Of a DNA stretch of 64,000 nucleotides, positions 21,375 through 29,776 are shown piece by piece; positions within the stretch are counted from its first letter, which is position 1; every line of letters begins with the position of its first letter. The notes below the pieces were generated by a model, which saw nothing but the letters and a program-made list of their open reading frames with translations, was not told the origin of the DNA and made no database searches. A program made the translations under genes and the position numbers. Source of the stretch: Fructilactobacillus ixorae (GTDB lineage Bacteria; Bacillota; Bacilli; Lactobacillales; Lactobacillaceae); the NCBI RefSeq assembly GCF_024029915.1, contig NZ_CP097478.1, positions 248,001-312,000 of the forward strand, read 5' to 3'.

Positions 21375-23646
21375 TTAGTAATGATTGTTCAAAAGCTGAG
21401 TCTGGAATCAAATTCGTGATGGGCCCCACGCTCAATAACGCTAAGTGGTGCATGGCTCTTGTCATCATGGTGTATAAAATTCCAAGGTCATGGGAGGTTG
21501 GAAAGTTATGGTTAGAAACGTCCCAGGCGATGACAGAGTCAAATTCTAATCCCTTGGCCAGGTAAACGGGCACAATTACCACCGCTTGATTGAGCGTTCG
21601 GGCCTTGTCAGTGACTAGCAAACAGTCAAACTGATGCCGCAGAGCTTGGTAGACGTGCTCGGCCTCTGCCTGGGTTTTGGTAATGATGGCGACCGTTTCA
21701 TGCTGGCTTAACTCACTGGTAATGATATGCTGAGCCGTCGCTAACAGGCGTTGTTCATCGCCAGCCTCCGTGTAGGTTGGCAGGGCACCCGCTCGGTTAA
21801 AGGCCTCGATGTGGTCCCCCGCCGGAAGGATGCAACTAGCCAGGGTCGTAATTGGATAGGTAGACCGATAGGACCGGTTTAAGTTGATCAACCGGGGATG
21901 ACGCACGGGAAGGGCTGCTTGGAGTCGTTTTAACAAGGCATCCGCCGTTTCAACGTCCTTAAACAGCGCTTGCTCGCTATCCCCAATCAAGTTGAACTTG
22001 GCCCGTGGGAAAGTAAGCTTTAGATACATCAGTTCTGCAACGGAGTAGTCCTGGACCTCATCAACAAAGAGGTATTTAATCCGGTGGTTGTGATTTTCCC
22101 CGGTAAATTGATCCCGTAAAAAGAGCAGGGGAGCCGCATCCACCAGTTGCAGGCGGTGATACTCTAAGTTGGTTTGAAAGGTCTGAACGGTCTGGTTCCA
22201 GTCAGTGGCAGTAACTTCCGGTGGGAGGTCGACCTGTCGCAAAAAGTCCAGGTACTGAGCGGTGGCATCCCAAAATTGATCGTTATAAATGGCATCATAC
22301 ACCACTCGGAGACGGTCCTTGACCAGTTTTTGCGCAACATAGGTTTGTTCTGCTTCAAAGTCGGCAAATTGACTGGGATCCGTGTCACCGAGATAAGCCT
22401 GGTACTGCGCTTCAGATAGTTCGTCCAGTGCATCTAACACCCACTCTGCGCCCAGTTCATCCTTAATGCGGGCTTTGAGCCGTTTGATGAGGGTATTCTT
22501 GGTCCGCAAAAATTTATCAGCTAGCGGAAGTCGGGGATTCAGGTGACCATAGATGGTTCGAATTTCACTTGGTTCAAAGAAAAGCTCCCCTTGAAAGTAC
22601 AACGGGGCTACCTGCAGTTGGTCGGTCGAAAGCTGCTTGAGGTAGCTACTAATTGCGTCCATAAACGGTTGACTGGCTTTAAAGGCAGCCACAGGGGAAA
22701 CGTGGCGGTCGTGTTCATAACGTTCAAACCGCGTCTGGACTTGCAAACCTTCTAGTCGTTGGGCAAAGAAAATCTGTAAGGTAACTTGGCGCATGTTACG
22801 TTCCCCAAGGCTCGGGAGAACTTCCTTAATGTAGTTTGAAAATAACAGGTTGGGAGAAAAGAGCAGGATTTGGTTGGCGTTGAGGTCATCGCGACTGTGG
22901 TACAGCAAAAAGGCGATGCGCTGGAGCAGGGCCGAGGTTTTTCCCGAGCCGGCAACCCCTTGAACGACCAACAAATCACTACGGACGTCTCTGATGATGT
23001 CATTTTGTTCGCGCTGAATCGTGGCCACGATGTTTTGCAGTTGCTCGGAACTTTTGCCTCCCAGCGTTTCCTGCAACATTTCATCACCCACGGTTTCGTT
23101 GGTATCAAACATGTGCAAAATCTGACCATCTTTAATTTTAAACTGGCGCTTGTGGGTTAACGTGGTGGTGCGCTCCCCATTTGGGGTTTGGTAGGACACC
23201 GTCCCCAGGGTTCCGTTATAGTACACACTGGAAATCGGTGCCCGCCAGTCGTGAATCAAAAACTCACCCTGGTCGTCCATGAAAGAAGCCGTGCCGATGT
23301 AGAGTGGTTCAGAACTGGGTTCACCCGGATCCTGAACGTCGATGCGTCCGAAGTAGGGCGAATGGGCCAGCTGTTGGTAGGTGGCCAGTTGCTTTTTGAC
23401 AATGGCTTCGTTTTCGACCGTTCGGTTCACGAGGTTTCGTTGCTGTTGCAAGTCGGCCTTCGTTTCAATCCGGTCATCGGCTTCCAGGTAGTTAACGGAC
23501 GTGTTGATGCCGTAGTTTTTCTGGACCCGTTCGGATTCCGCCCGGGCCTTTTCCACCTCTGCTTGGCTCTGTTTAATTTTGTGGTGAAGGAGGTCCGTCA
23601 CGTGGGTAACCCGTCGGCGTTCGGCCTGTTCTTCTTGTGGATTCAT
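21355..23646 (-). CDS. helD: HelD-type RNA polymerase-recycling helicase-like ATPase
   Basis: UvrD/PcrA-like superfamily 1 ATPase of 763 residues. HelD in Gram-positives binds RNA polymerase and releases stalled or post-termination complexes. Visible are an N-terminal coiled-coil arm (about residues 5-90), the family's HDWRAPISSVYY stretch near residue 133, Walker A GVAGSGKT (about 230-237), Walker B with VDEVQDYS, a LNRSYRST motif and a C-terminal motif VI region (YTMMTRAMHHL). The start at 23646 is chosen because AAGGAGC lies upstream; the frame is open 8 codons further. The 3' end overlaps the terminator of the convergent ABC operon. Confidence 0.9.
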   Translation of the reverse strand: MNPQEEQAERRRVTHVTDLLHHKIKQSQAEVEKARAESERVQKNYGINTSVNYLEADDRIETKADLQQQRNLVNRTVENEAIVKKQLATYQQLAHSPYFGRIDVQDPGEPSSEPLYIGTASFMDDQGEFLIHDWRAPISSVYYNGTLGTVSYQTPNGERTTTLTHKRQFKIKDGQILHMFDTNETVGDEMLQETLGGKSSEQLQNIVATIQREQNDIIRDVRSDLLVVQGVAGSGKTSALLQRIAFLLYHSRDDLNANQILLFSPNLLFSNYIKEVLPSLGERNMRQVTLQIFFAQRLEGLQVQTRFERYEHDRHVSPVAAFKASQPFMDAISSYLKQLSTDQLQVAPLYFQGELFFEPSEIRTIYGHLNPRLPLADKFLRTKNTLIKRLKARIKDELGAEWVLDALDELSEAQYQAYLGDTDPSQFADFEAEQTYVAQKLVKDRLRVVYDAIYNDQFWDATAQYLDFLRQVDLPPEVTATDWNQTVQTFQTNLEYHRLQLVDAAPLLFLRDQFTGENHNHRIKYLFVDEVQDYSVAELMYLKLTFPRAKFNLIGDSEQALFKDVETADALLKRLQAALPVRHPRLINLNRSYRSTYPITTLASCILPAGDHIEAFNRAGALPTYTEAGDEQRLLATAQHIITSELSQHETVAIITKTQAEAEHVYQALRHQFDCLLVTDKARTLNQAVVIVPVYLAKGLEFDSVIAWDVSNHNFPTSHDLGILYTMMTRAMHHLALLSVGPITNLIPDSAFEQSLLTKRSTS

Positions 23647-23719
23647 GGTTGATGCTCCTTCGTTTAACAATCGCTCATCATTCTAAGGGGAAAACCCGAT
23701 GGTGTCAATTTCTGTGCCT

Positions 23720-23748
23720 TTGACATGGGGGCCAAAAAAACCTAAAAT
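23720..23748 (+). promoter_or_regulatory. Sigma-A promoter of trpS
   Basis: Perfect -35 TTGACA at 23720-23725, 17-base spacer, -10 TAAAAT at 23743-23748. Transcription would start near 23755, just ahead of the T-box leader. Confidence 0.85.
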
Positions 23749-23754
23749 AACAAT

Positions 23755-23923
23755 GAAGTTGAGTAGTGGCGTCACTAAAACAGAGAGGTTAGACTCGCTG
23801 AAACTAACCAGACAAAACGAACTGGAAACTCTAATTTTTGATAATCTGAGTGGCATTAAGTTGCAATATAGGTGGTACCACGTTGAGGCGTCCTATTGAT
23901 TTTGAATCAATAGGCGCTTTTTT
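23755..23923 (+). promoter_or_regulatory. T-box riboswitch (tRNA-Trp) with terminator, trpS leader
   Basis: The T-box motif AGGTGGTACCACG is at 23870-23882. The antiterminator pairs ATAGG (23868-23872) with CCTAT (23892-23896). The competing terminator is CCTATTGAT (23892-23900) / ATCAATAGG (23906-23914) plus a T-run. A compact Stem I follows the transcription start: GGTTAG/CTAACC hairpin and an AGAG/CTCT base, with a candidate UGG Trp specifier at 23823-23825 on the 3' side. Uncharged tRNA-Trp should promote readthrough into trpS. The specifier is inferred from position. Confidence 0.88.
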
Positions 23924-23939
23924 AGAAAGGAAGCTTAAC

Positions 23940-24956
23940 ATGACCAAACCAATTATTTTAACGGGTGATCGCCCGACGGGAAAGCTCCATATCGGCCATT
24001 ACGTTGGGTCGTTAGAGAACCGGGTTAAACTACAGAACACGGGGGCGTATGATCCCTACATTATGATTGCTGACATGCAGGCGTTGACTGATAACGCCAG
24101 AGATCCCGAAAAGATTCGCCAGAGCCTCTTTCAGGTTGCTTTAGACTACCTAGCCGTGGGCTTAGACCCGAAAAAGTCAACAATCTTTGTGCAGTCCCAA
24201 ATTCCCGCTTTAAACGAACTGACCATGATTTACATGAACCTCGTAAGCGTGGCGCGCTTGGAACGGAATCCAACGGTAAAACATGAAATTCAGCAAAAGA
24301 GTTTCAAGGAGAGCGTTCCCGTGGGCTTTTTAACGTATCCGGTGAGTCAAGCGGCAGACATTACGGCCTTTAAGGCAACGGTGGTGCCGGTTGGTGACGA
24401 TCAGGAACCGATGCTGGAACAAACTCGAGAAATTGTGCGGAGCTTTAACCGGGCCTACCACACGGATGTCTTAGTAGAGCCCGAGGGGTATTTCCCTCCC
24501 AAAGGAGCGGGGCGGATTCCAGGCTTAGACGGGAACGCGAAGATGAGTAAGTCGCTAAATAATGCCATTTACCTGTCGGACAACGCCGATGAGATTCAAA
24601 AAAAGGTGATGTCTATGTACACGGATCCCAACCACATTCACGTTGAGGATCCGGGCCAGGTTGCGGGGAATCCGGTCTTTACCTACTTAGATATCTTTGC
24701 TCCTGATCAACAACACGTCGCTGAATTAAAGGAACAATATGCCCACGGTGGTTTGGGAGATGTTAAAATTAAGCAATACTTAAATGAAGTCCTCCAAGCG
24801 GTTTTAGAGCCAATTCGGACCCGGCGGGAACAGTACGCTCAGGATCCAGCTCAGGTCGCAAAGATCTTACAAACGGGGAGTCAGACAGCTAACCAAGTGG
24901 CAGAACAAACCCTGGATGAGGTTCGCAATGCCATGGGGATTAACTATTTTGCCTAA
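23940..24956 (+). CDS. trpS: Tryptophanyl-tRNA synthetase
   Basis: Class I aminoacyl-tRNA synthetase charging tRNA-Trp. Signature motifs HIGH at residues 17-20 and KMSKS in [12 protein letters not shown] near residue 200; also the family stretch [17 protein letters not shown]. At 338 residues it has the standard length. The frame is open 30 codons upstream into the T-box terminator, but the ATG at 23940 has AGAAAGGAAG 7 bases before it and gives the conserved N-terminus. Expression is predicted to be controlled by the T-box leader. Confidence 0.97.
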   Translation: MTKPIILTGDRPTGKLHIGHYVGSLENRVKLQNTGAYDPYIMIADMQALTDNARDPEKIRQSLFQVALDYLAVGLDPKKSTIFVQSQIPALNELTMIYMNLVSVARLERNPTVKHEIQQKSFKESVPVGFLTYPVSQAADITAFKATVVPVGDDQEPMLEQTREIVRSFNRAYHTDVLVEPEGYFPPKGAGRIPGLDGNAKMSKSLNNAIYLSDNADEIQKKVMSMYTDPNHIHVEDPGQVAGNPVFTYLDIFAPDQQHVAELKEQYAHGGLGDVKIKQYLNEVLQAVLEPIRTRREQYAQDPAQVAKILQTGSQTANQVAEQTLDEVRNAMGINYFA

Positions 24957-24983
24957 CAGGTCCAGGTGACAAAGGAGCGTCCC

Positions 24984-25913
24984 ATGGAAAACTTTGTAAT
25001 TATTGATATTGGGTCCAATTCGGTTCGCATGGCCATTTACGCCATTGACGAGGCAGGTCATTACCAAGAAATCAAACGAATGAAAAGTGCTGCCCGTCTA
25101 TCAGAGGGAATGGGGCCACACAATATTCTCCAATTTTCGGCAATGAAACGGACGATTGCGGCCCTGCGTCGGTTTCAAAGTGAATACGAAAAACTACCGA
25201 ACGTGGTGGTCCGCGCCATTGCCACCGCGGCCGTGCGTCAGGCACAAAACCAAACCGATTTTTTGCAGAGCATTAAAGCGGAGCTCGGAATCGACGTCCG
25301 GGTTTTGACCGGGCAACAAGAGGCTTATTTTGATTACCAAGGTGTCGTTAACCGGATTAAGGCCCGTGACTTTGTGTTGATGGACATCGGTGGCGCTAGT
25401 GTGGAAATTGTCCACGTGCGTAACCGCCAAGCAATCAACTACGTGAGCATCCCGACCGGCGCCGTTAAACTTACGGAACAATTTCACCTGCAAAATCAGG
25501 TGCAAGCGGCAGACTTATTTGCGGCCCAACAGCACATTATTGAACAGTTCAGTAAGATTGGGTGGCTAGGGCATCCAGCGCACTACCCGATTGTCCTAAT
25601 TGGCGGGGCAGCGCGGACCCTGGCGCGAATTAACCGGCGCCGCCAGCACTTTCGGCAGGTCGATGAAATTCAAAACTACCAACTAACGCGGAAACAGGTG
25701 GATCAAACCATGCGCGAACTCCTGAGCAAACCCCTGAAAAAGCGCCAACTGATTAACGGCCTTGAGAGTGACCGGGCGGATGTGATCATTGGGGGGTTAC
25801 TCAACCTAACGGCCGTGATGGATTTCATTGATTCCAAACGGGTCATTTTTTCGGATGGTGGAGTCCGGGAAGGAGTAATTAACGAATACTTAGAACAACG
25901 AACCAAAGCTTAA
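24984..25913 (+). CDS. ppx: Ppx/GppA family exopolyphosphatase
   Basis: Actin-fold phosphatase of 309 residues. Family members hydrolyse polyphosphate or the pppGpp 5'-phosphate; sequence alone does not separate them. Motifs: phosphate 1 DIGSNSVRMAIY (residues 5-16), the LMDIGGASVEI phosphate 2 loop near residue 135, and IGGAART near 204. It is short, without the extra C-terminal HD-like domain of larger members. ATG 24984 follows AAAGGAG; an upstream GTG in frame has no such site. Downstream genes mvaA onward are tightly packed, so it may lead a five-gene operon. Confidence 0.9.
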   Translation: MENFVIIDIGSNSVRMAIYAIDEAGHYQEIKRMKSAARLSEGMGPHNILQFSAMKRTIAALRRFQSEYEKLPNVVVRAIATAAVRQAQNQTDFLQSIKAELGIDVRVLTGQQEAYFDYQGVVNRIKARDFVLMDIGGASVEIVHVRNRQAINYVSIPTGAVKLTEQFHLQNQVQAADLFAAQQHIIEQFSKIGWLGHPAHYPIVLIGGAARTLARINRRRQHFRQVDEIQNYQLTRKQVDQTMRELLSKPLKKRQLINGLESDRADVIIGGLLNLTAVMDFIDSKRVIFSDGGVREGVINEYLEQRTKA

Positions 25914-25932
25914 AGGAGAGGAGGAACGCGCA

Positions 25933-27201
25933 ATGGAGAAACTGCACGGGTTTCACCGCAAATCATATGCTGACCGGTTGGCAACCTTAACGGAGGTTGT
26001 CCCGCTATCACCAGCGGACCTTGACGTGATCAATCGCCACTATAATGCAGTTAGTGGGGATTTAATTGAAAACTACCTGACTGATTATGGGTTACCAGAG
26101 GGGATTGCCACGAACCTAGTGGTAAACGGCCGGGAGTATTTAGTACCAATGGTCGTTGAGGAACCTTCCGTGATTGCCGCAGCTAGTAACGGCGCCGCCA
26201 TGCTAAAACGCGGGGGCGGAATTACCGCGCACGCGGAGAGCCGGGTGCTGACCGGGGAAGTAATTATTAAGGCTGATAACGTGTTAGCCATTCAGGACTG
26301 GTTTACCAACCAGAAAGCTGCCATCATGGAAACGGCCTTACGGGCGCATCCCAGTATCACCAAGTATGGGGGCGTTCAAGATGTTGAATTTAACATCATT
26401 GACGAAGCGCACGTGTCGTTAGAACTCTTCGTGGACGTGGGCGATGCCATGGGGGCCAACACGTTGAACTCGATGTTAGAAGCAGTGGCCGAACAAATTG
26501 AAGCGGAACTGGGCCAACCGGTGCTGATGAGCATTTTGTCAAACTTTGGGGACCATAATGTGGTCATTGCGACCGGAATGGTCCCGTTTGCGGCCTTACA
26601 ACGGGGCGAATTATCAGGAGAAACCGTGGCCACTCGCATTGCGGAAGCCGCAGACGTGGCTAACATCTACCCGAAACGAGCTGCCACCCATAACAAGGGC
26701 ATCATGAACGGCATTGATGCCGTCGTGGTGGCGACTGGCAACGACTGGCGGGCCGTGGAAAGTGCGGCACACTCGTTTGCAGCTCGCAAGGGTACCTACA
26801 AGGGCTTGAGCAAGTGGCGCGTGACGGATGGCGGCCTAGAGGGTCGGATTCGGCTTCCCATTCCCACGGGAATTGTGGGCGGGGCGACCCACGTGCTCGA
26901 GATGAGTAAGGTTAACTACCAGATTCTAGGAATTCAGTCCGCCTTAGAGATGATGAACGTGCTTGCCGGAGTTGGATTAGCACAAAACCTAGCCGCCCTA
27001 AAGGCCTTAGTGACCGATGGGATTCAACAGGGTCACATGCGCTTGCAGTTGAAGTCACTGGCTTTGACCGCTGGAGCAACGCCCGCTCAGGTGAATCAGG
27101 TGGTTAGCGCCCTGCAACGGTTACCCAAGCACGAACAAGATTTAGCGCACGCCCACCAGTTGGTGGCCAACATGAAGGAGGATGACACCGATGGCAAATG
27201 A
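25933..27201 (+). CDS. mvaA: Class II hydroxymethylglutaryl-CoA reductase
   Basis: Catalyses the NAD(P)H reduction of HMG-CoA to mevalonate, the committed step of the mevalonate route to isoprenoids used by lactobacilli (undecaprenyl phosphate, cell-wall lipid carrier). 422 residues, the class II length. Visible: the N-terminal YADRLATL, the VPMVVEEPSVIAAASNGA substrate region with the catalytic Glu, DVGDAMGANTLNSMLE (the cofactor-binding DAMGxN) and the NKGIMNGIDAVV catalytic Lys region. A GGAGAGGAGG ribosome site precedes the ATG. It overlaps the next gene by 11 bases. Confidence 0.95.
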   Translation: MEKLHGFHRKSYADRLATLTEVVPLSPADLDVINRHYNAVSGDLIENYLTDYGLPEGIATNLVVNGREYLVPMVVEEPSVIAAASNGAAMLKRGGGITAHAESRVLTGEVIIKADNVLAIQDWFTNQKAAIMETALRAHPSITKYGGVQDVEFNIIDEAHVSLELFVDVGDAMGANTLNSMLEAVAEQIEAELGQPVLMSILSNFGDHNVVIATGMVPFAALQRGELSGETVATRIAEAADVANIYPKRAATHNKGIMNGIDAVVVATGNDWRAVESAAHSFAARKGTYKGLSKWRVTDGGLEGRIRLPIPTGIVGGATHVLEMSKVNYQILGIQSALEMMNVLAGVGLAQNLAALKALVTDGIQQGHMRLQLKSLALTAGATPAQVNQVVSALQRLPKHEQDLAHAHQLVANMKEDDTDGK

Positions 27202-28153
27202 CGTCGCATTAAAGCCGGCGGTTCAGGACCTGTTAAACACGGTTGCCCGGTTTTTTGACGGGGACGTTCAGGTGCAAATCATTGGGGATTTAAAGGCGGG
27301 GTACCTACGGCACGATCAGGTGCAAACCATGCAAGATGGTCAGCATCTGTTTGTGCAGTTAAGTGACGTGACCGACCCGGACTTTTTGGCCAGCCACGAA
27401 TTAGTGCACATTCTGATGACCCTGCGCGGTTTTCCCCAGGTTTACTTTCCCCTGACGACTGGTGACGACCAGCTCGACGAACAACTCCGTTACGTGGGGA
27501 CCGATCTCTTTGATACGGTGAGTCACTTCGTGGTGTACCCAGAACAACGTAAGCACGGCTTAATTGACGAAACGGTCGAAGCAGAAGTCGTGAAGGGGGT
27601 TCGGCAGACCATTGCCCCCGAACAGGGTCAGGCGGATCCGGAGATGATCACCCGGTTAGTGACGGTGCTAGACGCCCGGGTCTTTTTGGGAGAGCACTTT
27701 GATCATTATCGCTACCTGTTTGAGCATGATTTTCCGCTGGCAACGCAGGCCGCTGACCAGCTTTACCAGCTGCTGACGGCCAAACCAACGAACAGTCCGT
27801 TTGCGCTACGGCGAAACGTGGTGAAGCTGTTTCGGGCCTTTGATCGCCAATTGGAAGACTGGAAATTACCGGCTTTGCACCTCAACGACTTTGCAATGCT
27901 GACCTCGGTCTTTTCGAAGCGCCAATTAGGATTACAGGTCAAACAGGTCTTTAAACTTTACTATTCAGAACTGCGCAACCGAGAAACCGGCCAGCGCGCT
28001 TACGTTGGGTTTACCATTAGTGATGACCAAAACTCGTTGGTACTGGATGGACCGGTCGGCGAAAAAGTGAGTGCCGATTACATGCAAGCACTTTACCAAA
28101 AAACGGTTCAGGAACTATTTAACGAACTCCACATTCCATACTTGGAACGGTAG
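27191..28153 (+). CDS. Uncharacterised protein with HELVH (HExxH) motif
   Basis: Soluble protein of 320 residues, no signal peptide or membrane segment. I recall similar lactobacillar proteins being labelled IpaB/EvcA family, an annotation without clear functional meaning; I hold this loosely. The striking feature is HELVH at residues 69-73 in a hydrophobic helix context (FLASHELVHILMTL), the pattern of zinc metallopeptidases. Further along is LFDTVSHFVVYPEQRKHG, which could supply a third ligand. The start ATG 27191 overlaps the end of mvaA and has AAGGAGG about 8 bases upstream. It sits between mvaA and a sirtuin gene. Confidence 0.7.
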   Translation: MANDVALKPAVQDLLNTVARFFDGDVQVQIIGDLKAGYLRHDQVQTMQDGQHLFVQLSDVTDPDFLASHELVHILMTLRGFPQVYFPLTTGDDQLDEQLRYVGTDLFDTVSHFVVYPEQRKHGLIDETVEAEVVKGVRQTIAPEQGQADPEMITRLVTVLDARVFLGEHFDHYRYLFEHDFPLATQAADQLYQLLTAKPTNSPFALRRNVVKLFRAFDRQLEDWKLPALHLNDFAMLTSVFSKRQLGLQVKQVFKLYYSELRNRETGQRAYVGFTISDDQNSLVLDGPVGEKVSADYMQALYQKTVQELFNELHIPYLER

Positions 28154-28170
28154 GCGAGGAGGAAGGAAAC

Positions 28171-28899
28171 GTGCCAAACTTTGCAGCATTACAAGCTCAG
28201 GTTGACCAGGCCCAGCGGATGGTCTTTTTAACTGGTGCAGGGGTGTCAACCCCCTCTGGGATTCCGGACTATCGGTCGAAAACGGGTTTGTACACCACCG
28301 GGCAAACCAAGCGTCCCACGGAGTACTATCTTAGTCATGACTGTCTGGTTAATGAACCAGCGGTATTTTACCAGTTTGTAATGAAGAATCTGTACTATCC
28401 AGCGGCGCAACCAAACGTCATTCAGACCAAGCAAGCCGCCTTCACGCGGGCAGACCGGGCGGCAATTGTAACCCAAAACATCGATAATTTGTACGAACAA
28501 GCAGGTGCGCGGCACCTGCACGAATTTCACGGGAACCTCTACCGGATTTACTGTCAAAAATGTGGGGCCGGGGTTGATTATTCCACCTACGCCCACAGCA
28601 TGTACCACGAACCCGACGGGGGGATTTTACGCCCCGATGTCGTTTTGTACGGCGAAGGCATTGACCCGGCGGTGGCGCAGGCGAGCGTCAACGCGGTCCA
28701 CACTGCTGACCTAATTTTGATTGTCGGAACTTCGATGCGCGTGTATCCCTTTGCCGGGTTGTTAGATTATCGCCAGCCCCACGTTCCCGTTGTGGTTATT
28801 AACCAGGAACGCTTGGAGCTTTCGGGCGTTACAGCACAGTATCAACTGGATGCTACGGAAGTCTTTGACCGCTTACAGGTGGGTGCTCGTCATGATTAA
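28171..28899 (+). CDS. SIR2-family NAD-dependent protein deacylase, incomplete zinc site
   Basis: Sirtuin of 242 residues, removing acyl groups from protein lysines with NAD. NAD-binding motifs: TGAGVSTPSGIPDYRS (21-36), TQNIDNLY (101-108), catalytic His120 in EFHGN, and VGTSMRVYP. The zinc ribbon is half missing: Cys128 and Cys131 (CQKC) are present, but where the second CxxC normally precedes GGxxRPDVVLYGE the sequence is YHEPDGG (His146). Either His/Asp replaces cysteine or zinc is dispensable. It starts at GTG 28171 behind GAGGAGGAAGG and overlaps the DUF72 gene by 8 bases. Confidence 0.88.
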   Translation: MPNFAALQAQVDQAQRMVFLTGAGVSTPSGIPDYRSKTGLYTTGQTKRPTEYYLSHDCLVNEPAVFYQFVMKNLYYPAAQPNVIQTKQAAFTRADRAAIVTQNIDNLYEQAGARHLHEFHGNLYRIYCQKCGAGVDYSTYAHSMYHEPDGGILRPDVVLYGEGIDPAVAQASVNAVHTADLILIVGTSMRVYPFAGLLDYRQPHVPVVVINQERLELSGVTAQYQLDATEVFDRLQVGARHD

Positions 28900-29728
28900 A
28901 GTCGGCTTAACGACCTGGACCGATCACCCGGATTTGAGTAATGGTAAAAAACAAGCGACCTTACCCGACTACGTGGCCAATTTTCCGATTGTAGAGGTCG
29001 ATAGTACCTTTTACAGTATCCCAAAGGTGGAGTGGGTGGAAAAATGGGTGCGAGAGACGCCAGCGAACTTTCAATTTGTGGTGAAAGCAAACTACATGAT
29101 GACGAAAACGCCCATGCCCCAGTTGGGACCGGTTACGGCGGAGGCTCGGAAGGCCCGTTTTAATGAACTGCGCGTGGCGGTGCAACCACTGCTTGCGGCC
29201 CATAAATTGGCAACGATTCTCTTTCAATTTCCGCCGTCCTTTCGGTGTAATCCAGAGAGTTTACAATATTTGCATGCAGTGCGCCAGCACATGGGTAAGC
29301 TGCCCCTCGCAGTGGAATTTCGCAACCGCTCGTGGCTGGACGGGGCAGAACTGAGTCGCGACACCGCCGCCTTTTTACAGAGCTTGCAGATGAGTGAAGT
29401 GGTGGTGGATGAACCCCACGCGACGGCCAACGGGATTCCCTTTCAACCGGTGGTTACTAATCCGAAGCTGGCGTTTTTGCGCTTGCACGGACAAAATGCC
29501 ATGGAATGGGCGAAAGGAACCCGGGAACGCTACCGGTATCACTATTCAGACACTGAACTAGCACACTTTGCCGCGACGGCGACGACGTTAGCGGAGCAGG
29601 CGCAGACCGTCGTAGTAATTTTTAATAACAATACGGGTCACGCCGCCGCGCCCAATGCCCTAAGCTTACAGCGCATGCTCCACCAGCCGGGGACGGAATT
29701 ACCGGCGCAACAACTAGATTTATTTTAA
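28892..29728 (+). CDS. DUF72 family protein (YecE-like)
   Basis: TIM-barrel-like DUF72 protein of 278 residues, function unknown. Family features: N-terminal KVGLTTWTDH, the VEVDSTFYSIP motif, FQFVVKANYMMT, FQFPPSF, AVEFRNRSW and the C-terminal VIFNNNTGHAAAPNA. The ATG at 28892 overlaps the sirtuin stop by 8 bases, so translation is probably coupled. A frame extension upstream into the sirtuin gene is not used. Last gene of the ppx-mvaA cluster. Confidence 0.88.
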   Translation: MIKVGLTTWTDHPDLSNGKKQATLPDYVANFPIVEVDSTFYSIPKVEWVEKWVRETPANFQFVVKANYMMTKTPMPQLGPVTAEARKARFNELRVAVQPLLAAHKLATILFQFPPSFRCNPESLQYLHAVRQHMGKLPLAVEFRNRSWLDGAELSRDTAAFLQSLQMSEVVVDEPHATANGIPFQPVVTNPKLAFLRLHGQNAMEWAKGTRERYRYHYSDTELAHFAATATTLAEQAQTVVVIFNNNTGHAAAPNALSLQRMLHQPGTELPAQQLDLF

Positions 29729-29776
29729 CGAGGATATGTATAATAAGTGTAAACGACACGATAAAGGAGAAGTTTC

